Below, piece after piece: positions 56,201 through 64,000 of a stretch of DNA of 64,000 bases. Position numbers and translations under genes: made by a program. The first letter of the stretch is position 1. Each line of letters starts with the position of its first letter. Origin of the DNA: Lasiodiplodia sp. COLG20 (taxonomy: Eukaryota > Ascomycota > Dothideomycetes > Botryosphaeriales > Botryosphaeriaceae); assembly GCA_009801085.1 (NCBI GenBank), contig VNWV01000001.1, forward strand, positions 7,254,001 to 7,318,000. Reading direction: 5' to 3'. The notes under the pieces were generated by a model. The model worked only from the letters and a program-made list of their open reading frames with translations, was not told where the DNA came from and did no database searches.

Positions 56201-59200
56201 TGCCTACGATCATCCACCCGTGGGCACCGGAGCGTGCTGCTCGCCAGTGCGTCCCGCAGGACATTTCCCTCCTCGTCGACTTGGCTGCGAGCGAGGACAC
56301 CGTACGCCTCGGCAAGTTCGCACCACGAGGATGCACGCTGATGGATGCCTCGAGCTTGCTCAGCTCGCATTCGAGCACGCGTGCTGCCTGGCCTGCTGAT
56401 GAGCTGGAGGTTTGCCTTTCGAAGGCCGTCGCTCAGGCTCAGCAGCCGGAGCTGTTGTCGTTCACTGACGCTGCAGAAGTGCCGGTTGGCTCTCTCGCCG
56501 GCCGCCGCGATGCTGCCAACAACGCCACGCTCGAGGTCGTCGATTGGACTGCCTCGCCCTCGGTTACCGTCAGCGTGCGCCCGGTTGAGTCGACCGTCCG
56601 ATTCAGGTCCGACAGGACCTACTTCCTGCTCGGAATGACGGGAGATCTCGGCCGGTCACTCTGCCGCTGGATGGTGGAGCGGGGTGCCAAGCACTTTGCT
56701 CTCTGCAGCCGTAGGCCCAACGAGGACCAGGCGTGGGTCAAGATGATGAGGGCTGCGGGAGTGGTTCTCAATATGTTTGCCGTGTAAGTGAGTACTGATG
56801 ATCGGAAGACACCGAGCTAACAGTAGTTTTTTTCCAGGGACGTCACGAGCAAGGACTCGGTGCTGTCGGCGCACCGCGAGATCTGCCGCACCATGCCGCC
56901 GATTGCGGGTGTCGCCAACGCCGCCATGGTGCTGGAAGACCTGCTGTTCTCGAACATGGACTACGAGACGATGAACAAGGTCCTGCGGCCTAAGGTCGAC
57001 GGCAGCCGGATCCTGGACGAGCTCTTCCCGACCAACGACCTGGACTTCTTCATCCTGTTCTCGTCGCTGGCCTCGGTCACGGGCAACTACGGACAGTCGC
57101 CGTACGCGGCGGCCAACTCGTACATGTGCGCCCTGGCCCACGGCCGCCGCAAGAGGGGCCTCGTGGCCAGCGTCATGAACCTGGCCGGCATCAAGGGCCT
57201 CGGCTACATCCACCGCACCGACGAGACGATCCTCGACCGCCTCGACACGATGGGCTACGCGACCGTGTCGGAGCGCGACTTCCTGACCTTCTTCGCCGAG
57301 TGCGTCGAGGCCGGCCGCCCCGAGTCGGGCCGCAACCCCGAGCTGTCGGCCGGCCTGCAGTCGTTCGACCCGACCCTCGCACACGCTCCGGCCTGGATCG
57401 ACAACCCCAAGTTCGCCCACTACCGCCAGTCGCAGCGCAGCAGCGCCGCCGCCGCCGTCGACGCCGCGGGCCGTCCCAAGGATCCCGTCAAGAAGCAGCT
57501 CCTTGAGGTGGAGAGCATGGAGGAGGCTGAGCAGGTGCTGCAGGAGGCTTTCCTTGCGACCTTGCAGCAGACGCTCAAGCTGCCTGATGACGGCTCGCTG
57601 ACGGCCGAGACGCCCGTCGTCTCTCTCGGCGTCGACTCGCTCGTCGCCGTCGACATGCGCTCGTGGTTCGCCAACGAGCTCGACCTTGACATGCCGGTGC
57701 TCAAGATCCTCGGCGGCGCCACCGTTGCCGAGCTCGTCGAGGACGCTGTTTCTCGCATGTCGCCCGAGCTGGTCCCCAAGGCCGCGCCGGCGGCTGCGGC
57801 TGAAGAGAACGCTAGCAACTCTGACTCTACTAGCGAGGAGGGATCGGGGCCTGAGAATGCGGGCTCCGGTTCCGAGGACGTGAGCTCCGATGATGACAAT
57901 TCGTCGGTGCTCTCAGAGGAGGTGCCTGCGCTCTCTGAGCACGAGGCTGAGGAAGAGGAGGACTGCAGCGGCGCCAAGGTGGAGGAGCTGGTGCCGCTGC
58001 CCACATTCGAGAAGACGGTGCCCATGGCGTACGCGTCGACGCGGTTTTGGTTCCTGCAGCAGTACCTGGACGACCCGACCGCCTTCAACCTGGTCTTCCG
58101 CGCCCGCATCACCGGCCCGCTCCGTGTGCACGATCTGCAGCGGGCCGCTAGCGCCGTGGCCGAACGCCACGAGGCCTTCCGCACCGCCTTCTTCTCGGGC
58201 GACGACGGTGCACCCATGCAGGGTGTGCTGCCTTTCTCATCGCTGCGCCTTCAAACATCCAACATCGTCGACGAGCAGCAAGTCCTCGACGCGTGCCGCA
58301 CCCTCTCGAGCCACCGCTACGACATCGAGCGCGGCGAGACGGCCCGGCTGATGCTGCTGTCGAACGGCCCGACGACGCACCACCTTCTCTTCGGCTTCCA
58401 CCACATCGCCATCGACGGCTTCAGCTTCAACGTCTTCCTTTATGAGCTCGACCGCGCGTACCGCCGCCAGTCTCTGCCGCCCGTCGCCGTCCAGTTCAGC
58501 GACTTTGCCGCCCGCCAGCGGCGCGCCGTCGAGAGCGGCCAGCTCCAGACTCATCTCGACTTCTGGAAGAACGAGTACCCGGACTGCCCGCAGCCGTTGC
58601 CGCTCTTCCCCCTGGCCCAACGCCGCACCCGCCAGGCTTTGACGCACTATGAGTGTGCCGAGGCGACCGTTACGCTGGGCGCCGACCTGGCCAAGCGCAT
58701 CAAGGAGCAGGCCCGCCGCCACCGCGCTACGTCGTTCCACTTCTTCCTCGCCGCGCTCAAGGTCCTCCTCTTCCGCTGGCTCGAGGACACGGACGACGTT
58801 AGCATCGGCCTCGCCGACGCCAACCGCACCGACGGCGACACGGCCGGCACCATCGGCTTCCTGCTGAACCTGCTCCCGCTGCGCATGCGGCGCTCATCCA
58901 AGGACAGCTCCTTCGCCGATGTGCTGACCGAGGCGCGCAACAAGGCCTACGCCGCCCTGGCCCACTCGGCGGTGCCGTTCGACGTGCTGCTCGAGGAGCT
59001 CGCCATCACGCGCTCGTCGACGCACAGCCCCCTGTTCCAGGTCTTCTTCGACTACCGCCAGCTCGCCATCCGCACCGAGAAGGCCCTGGGCGCCGAGCTC
59101 GAGGGCGACGCGACCCTGGGCAACACGGCCTACGACGTCACCCTCGACATCACCGACTACGCCGGCGGCGAGGTCTCCGTGTCGATGAAGACGCAGAAGT

Positions 59201-62200
59201 ACCTCTACCCCCAGCGCGCCGCCGAGCTGCTCCTGCGCAGCTACATCCGCATGCTGGAGGTGTTCGCTGCTCGTCCTGACGCCCGCGAGAGCGAGCCTGC
59301 CTTGTTCGACGACGCTGCGGTGCAAGAGGCACTCAATGCGGGCCGTGGCCCGGCTATGGAGTTGACCTGGCCGGCAACCGTATCGCAGCGCATCGACGTG
59401 ATGGCTGCGCAGAACCCCGAGCGCACTGCCATCCGCGACGGCCACGGCGCCAATCTGACCTACTCGGCCATGGATGCGCGCTGCAATGCCATCTGCGCCG
59501 CTCTCGAGGAACACGGCGTCACTGAAGGCGCTTCCGTCGCGCTGCTGCAGGAGCCAACGGCCAATTGGGCTTGCTCGGTGCTGGGCGTGTGGAGGGCCGG
59601 ATGCGCCTACGTCCCGCTGGACACCCGCCACACTCCCCAGCGCATCGCCGCCGTGCTGAGCGACTGCCGCGCCAGCGCCATCCTTTGCGACGCCCGCACC
59701 TTCACACGTGCCATGACACTGTCTACGCCTGACATGGCCGTCATCAACGTCGACATGCTCGCCGAAGACGCAACCCCACGTGCCAGCCGCGCCCGCCCCG
59801 AGGAGCCGGCTGCCATCCTCTACACCAGCGGTTCCACTGGCGTGCCCAAGGGTATCATGCTGCGCCACAGCGGCATCCGCAACAACATCGAGGGCACCGA
59901 CAGGCACTGGGGCGTCGGCCGTGAGACCGTCCTCCAGCAGAGCGCTTGCACCTTCGACATGTCCCTCCGCCAGCTTCTCACCGCCCTGACCCACGGCGGC
60001 ACCCTCTACGTCGCCTCCGCCGAGGCGCGCCGTGACCCGGCTCAACTGACCTCGCTGCTCGCCTCCGAGGGCATCTCGTGGACCGTCGCCACCCCGTCCG
60101 AGTACCAGGCCTGGCTGGCCTACGGCGCGAAGGACATCGCCCGTGCTACCAACTGGCGCTTCGCCACCTCGGGCGGCGAGGCCTTCACCCGCGCCCTGCG
60201 CGACGACTTCGTCGCCCTCGCCAACCCGCTGCTGCGCGTCTTCAACGCCTACGGCCCCAGCGAGATCACCTTCTCCTGCGCCGAGGCCGAAATCCCATCC
60301 ACTCCCGACGCTGCTCGCGTTCACGACGGCGCCATCTCCCTCGGCCGCCCGCTGCCCAACTACACCATCCGCATAGTCGACGAGAACCTGCGCCCGCTCC
60401 CCGCTGGCGTCGCTGGTGAAATTGTCGTCGGCGGGCCCAGCGTGGCCGCCGGCTACGTCGACACGGCGCTCAACGCGGCCAAGTTCATCCCGGACCTGGA
60501 TAACGCTGCAGCAGGACTCAAGGCCTTCCGCACCGGTGACGTCGGCCACCTCGGCCCCGACGGCACCCTCTTCTTCCACGGCCGCGTCGCCGACGACGCG
60601 CAGGTCAAGCTGCGCGGCATCCGCATCGAGCTCGGCGACGTCGAGAGCGCCGTCGTCAAGGCTTCTGACGGCGCCGTCGCCGCTGCCGTCGCGTCGGTGA
60701 GAGGGAACCCGCCTTTCCTCGTGGCCCACGTCGAGTTTGCCGCTGCCGATGGTGGGAAGGATAATGATAACGACAAGAACGACTTCCTGGCAACGACTCT
60801 CAAGCCTCGCCTCGCCCAGGCCCTCCCCCAGTACATGGTCCCGGCCACCCTCGTCCCCGTCGTCGGCCGCCTGCCCTTGACCGCGCACGGAAAGCTTGAT
60901 CGTCGTGCTGCGGCCTCGCTCCCGCTTGCTGCTGCTGAGGCCGACCCATCATCGCCCACCGCCACTACTACTACCACGACCACGCTCACCCCCGACCAAA
61001 TTGCCCTCGAACGCCTCTGGCGCGCCGTCGTCTCGCACGACGCCCCGCGCGCCTCTTCCGCCGACACCAGCTTCTTCGACGTCGGCGGCAACTCGCTGCT
61101 GCTGGTCAAGCTGGCGCAGCTCATCCGCGACGAGTTCGGCGGCGCCGCCGTGCCGCTGCGCCAGCTGCTCGAGGACAACACGCTCGGCGCCATGGCCGCG
61201 GCTATCAAGCGGAGCAGTGGGGTGAAGGGAGATGTGGAGGCGTGGGTGAGGGAGGACACGGTCGCGCCGGAGCCGCTGGACTTGGGCGGCGTGAGCACTG
61301 CGGCGCCGCGGAGTGAGCCGGAGAGGTTGCGTGTGCTGTTGACGGGTGCCACCGGCTACCTCGGTCGCAGGATCCTGGCGCAGCTCGTCGCTGATGAGCG
61401 CGTCGTCGAGGTGCACTGCCTCGCCGTCCGCCAGACTCCCGTAGAGCTTGCCGACAACCCGAAGGTCGTCGTCCACACCGGCGACCTGACTTCCCCTCGC
61501 CTCGGATTGTCTGAAGACGCTTTCGCACACCTCGCCGCGACGGCCGACGCCGTCGTCCACAGCGCCGCCAACCGCTCTTTCTGGGACCACTACGAGCACC
61601 TGCGCGCCACCAACGTCGCCTCCACCCGCGAACTCGTCCGCCTCGCGGCCCCGCGCGGCGTGCCGCTGCATTTCGTGTCGAGTGCCGGCGCCGTCGCGCT
61701 TTATTCTTCGTCTGCGTCTGCGTTGGAGGCGGTGGAGAAGAGTAGGAGCGGTTACGTCCTGTCCAAGTGGGCGAGCGAGCGCCTGCTCGCTGACGCGGCG
61801 GAGCGGATGGGCTTGCCGGTGCGCGTGCACAGGGCTATGCCTGCTGATGCAGAGCGCGAAGGAGAGGCGCCGGAGGAGTTGTTGAGTGAGCTTCGTCAAG
61901 TGGCAAAGCAGCTGCGTGCGCTGCCGGAGACGTTGGAGGGTGCGGAGGCGGGTGCGTGGGAGGGGAGCTTCGACCTCGTGAGGGTTGAGGAGTTGGCGAG
62001 GGAGTTGTGCGAGGCGGTTGTTGGGGATGATGATGATGAGGCGGGCGCTGGAATGGTGATGGAGAGGAGGTACCCGAGCACGGTGCAGTTGAGCATGAGG
62101 GATGTGGCGGGGCTGGTTGAGAGGGAGATGGTGGAAGGGGATAAGGAAGGGGAGTGGGTTAGGTTGCCGCCGCATGAGTGGGCGGGGAAGGCGAAGAAGG

Positions 62201-62277
62201 TGGGGTTTGGGTGGCATTTTGCCGCGCTGGATGCGAGTATCGCGGCGAATGGCGAGGGGTTGGCGATAAGGAGGTGA
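50220..62277 (+). CDS. Hybrid highly reducing PKS-NRPS: KS-AT-DH-cMT-KR-ACP-C-A-T-R
   Basis: Four exons, 50220-50847, 50896-51543, 51593-56783 and 56838-62277, encode 3968 residues. KS: C176 in DTACSSS, H315, H358. AT: S635 in GHSSGE. DH: H958 in [12 protein letters not shown]1133. c[11 protein letters not shown] near 1402. No ER domain. KR: GMTGDLG near 2102, Y2244 in YAAAN. ACP: S2423 in GVDSL. An acidic Ser/Glu linker spans 2470-2539. C: HHIAIDG at 2677. [12 protein letters not shown] near 3151, K3508 in GKLD. T: S3575 in GGNSL. R: GATGYLG near 3658, with Y3795 and K3799 in YVLSK. All active sites look intact. It should build a methylated reduced polyketide with the neighbouring trans enoyl reductase, couple it to one amino acid, and release it at the R domain. 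Tyr-Lys retention favours reductive (aldehyde) release, though some Dieckmann-type R domains also keep these residues. Product not predicted. Confidence 0.96.
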
Positions 62278-62657
62278 GGGATTGACGGGTCTGTTAGGGT
62301 GGATGGGTGGGCAATGGGAAAAAGGGGGTGTTGGCGGGATCAGATTGAATACATAGATTGGGCATGATTGGCTTTTAGGCGTTATGGTTAAGAATTGGGA
62401 CTTGGGATGGGTTGAATTGGCGTTTGTATTTAGTTGAGCGTTTGAGCGTTTCTTTACATTTAGACAAAGAAAAAATATTGAATAGTTCTTGGATCAGACT
62501 ACGGACTTGTTGAGCTTTCTGTGAGTAAATACAGTGTTTGTATTGATCGAATGAGTGGCTGCCTTTAGCAGTAAGCTACCGCCATATGGTTGGGGTTGCA
62601 GTCGGCAGCATTACCTAGCAAGAAAGCTTCCTACCCTAGCTTCTATTTAATGGGCTC
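62278..62657. other. Convergent intergenic region
   Basis: 3' flanks of the PKS-NRPS gene (+) and the DUF7587-like gene (-). No gene is supported. Confidence 0.5.
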
Positions 62658-63547
62658 TTAAAACTGATCTTCTAGAAGCCTGATTATGTCATCGGCAATA
62701 TTTGCTTTCTCCGCTTCGTCGTCGGTATCGCTCTGCCAAGGTTGGCGTACGGAATTGAGCTCTTCGCTCGACGTGTCCGATTCGCTATCCAGAAATTGTT
62801 GTGGGTTGGGCGAAACATCAGCAACTGCCCAAGTCAGCTGTACCTTACAATCAAGTAAGGGATCAAGAATATACGGGAAGTCCGGTTCATAGCGCTTGAT
62901 AACCCCAGTATCTCATCATCCAAGGATTTCATTTTCATTCTTTCATCATGTGCTCTAAAAGCCGGCATGATGATCTCATCGTACCATCGCGGATTTTCAT
63001 CAAGATCCTTCCATTCCCAGTAACCAACGATCTCATCCTCAAGAACTTCCCAGATGCAAAGAAAATGATCTTTGTAATACCTCATCGACTTGCCGTATGG
63101 GTCTCGCACTCCGTAGTGATCCATCTCGGCAGAAATATCGAGTATGGGTAGACCCTTCTTGATTCGGACATTGGGATTGACCACCGTGAGAGTCTGCTGG
63201 CGTCTCCTCCGTTCTGTTCTGTCCTTCGCCAATAGCTGAACAGCTGCTTTTGATGTGGTGAACGAGATATAAGGTGTTGGTGTCCACTCTTTGTGGTTCA
63301 CGTGTATGGTTAATGAGTTTTTTCGGGACTCGAACGTGTCAAGGAGTTCCCGCGGCGCTCTAGATTTCATGCAGTTTGTCTCATTCGGCCGACTGCCTGA
63401 GAAGCAGTCCCATACCCTGAGGAACGGGACCTTGAAGGGTGAAAAGCGGTTGAGTTTCCATGGATGCAGCTCTTCTTCCGATGTCAATGGAGGATGCAAG
63501 AGTTTTGAAGCTGTGTCCGAATTCATGATACATCCTTCGTTTTCCAT
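62658..63547 (-). CDS. DUF7587-like protein with a one-base frameshift
   Basis: The frame from ATG 63547 reads WTPTPYISFTTSKAAVQLL, then LPILDISAEMDHYGV and FLCIWEVLEDEIVGYW, as in a fungal domain I recognise as DUF7587-like, found alone or with HET/NLR-type proteins. At a G4 run (plus-strand C4 at 62903-62906) the coding potential moves by one base into a frame that continues with VIKRYEPDFPYILDPLL and ends at TAA 62660-62658. The total, about 296 residues, is one base short of a multiple of three. No intron can explain the change. It is either an assembly error in a homopolymer or a natural frameshift. Function unknown; the family name needs a profile search. Confidence 0.6.
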
Positions 63548-64000
63548 TGTTTTGGCCAGGTGCCGGTTACTAAGGGTACTGTGGGTCTGACAGTCAGTTG
63601 TGACTAAGTCGTGCGCCTTTCAAAAAAAAAGCGACAGGACCTCATATATAGTCATCATTAAGTAATTCATTTAAAGTTCATCCGAGAAGCAATCGACATC
63701 CCTAAGAGCGGGGTAGTGATTGATAAGCGACGGCGTGGCCTAGTTGGCATGGTTAGCCAAAAGTTTAATATTTTCGGCCAATAGTCTCCCACGAACACTT
63801 GAAAGGAGATGAGGATTTATAGCCGGCGGGTTCGAATCAAAGTGGCAACCAGCAAAACGCACATCATGTCTAAAATTGGCCAATGGATCTCCAATCCTCC
63901 ATGCGCAGGGTTCTGCATAGCCGACGAAGTTCAATTCATCAGCCAGGACAAACCTGCGGACTCCAAAGGTCCATACCGCGTTGCAGGTGCAAAATTTGTT
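63548..64000. other. Right-edge non-coding stretch
   Basis: No gene supported. A tRNA-like pair of elements (A-box-like TGGCCTAGTTGG and B-box-like GGTTCGAATC) occurs at about 63737-63838 but does not fold as a tRNA. Confidence 0.4.

Noticed and set aside
58894..60888. 664-codon minus-strand open frame opposite the PKS-NRPS gene
   Set aside because: It is the antisense shadow of a GC-rich coding sequence; composition is Gly/Val/Ala/Asp-rich without domains, while the plus strand has complete C and A domains.
63730..63845. Possible tRNA gene
   Set aside because: A-box-like and B-box-like sequences exist, but the T stem does not pair and no acceptor stem forms around them.
1..64000. CRISPR arrays or bacterial operons
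   Set aside because: No regularly spaced repeats with spacers; genes have spliceosomal introns and separate promoters.

Overview
The window looks like chromosomal DNA from a filamentous ascomycete (Pezizomycotina). Its genes carry short 45-65 nt GT-AG introns. It encodes Zn(II)2Cys6 and bZIP regulators, a HET-domain gene, NACHT-ankyrin NLR-like proteins, MFS drug-type transporters and an iterative PKS-NRPS. I cannot assign a genus or class from sequence alone. Gene models below were joined by hand from splice signals that keep the reading frame.

Left part (1-21 kb) is an accessory, immunity-like island. Two paralogous NLR-like genes (SesB-type hydrolase, NACHT, ankyrin repeats) lie tail to tail at 1.2-5.9 kb (+) and 13.0-8.6 kb (-). 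Between them are a Fic/Doc-fold gene that has lost its catalytic His and a small gene for a possible mitochondrial protein. They are followed by a membrane-anchored aspartyl-protease-like gene without its catalytic dyad, a gene-poor, repeat-bearing stretch (15.8-18.5 kb), and a HET-domain gene broken by three in-frame stops.

Middle part (21-40 kb) is a mixed set of apparently intact genes: a CVNH lectin-like protein with a coiled coil, a secreted M14 metallocarboxypeptidase, two MFS transporters, a branched-chain aminotransferase, a Zn(II)2Cys6 regulator, a secreted DUF7872-like protein, a long gene-poor gap (35.7-38.9 kb), and an Ost-alpha/TMEM184-type membrane protein.

Right part (40.8-62.3 kb) is a biosynthetic gene cluster. 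A 3968-residue PKS-NRPS (KS-AT-DH-cMT-KR-ACP-C-A-T-R) is transcribed divergently from a trans-acting enoyl reductase. A P450, a DUF7702-like membrane protein, a sulfotransferase-fold protein and a zipper-less bZIP regulator follow on the left. The PKS has no ER domain, so the adjacent reductase should supply that activity. The PCP-bound amide would be released by the R domain, and the P450 would tailor the product. The shared ER/PKS-NRPS promoter holds a CGG-N6-CCG palindrome, and an in-frame upstream ORF ends seven bases before the PKS start codon. The right edge (62.7-63.5 kb) holds a DUF7587-like gene with a one-base frameshift.

Limits: domain names come from motif recognition, not profile searches. 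Family names with DUF numbers are from memory and should be confirmed.
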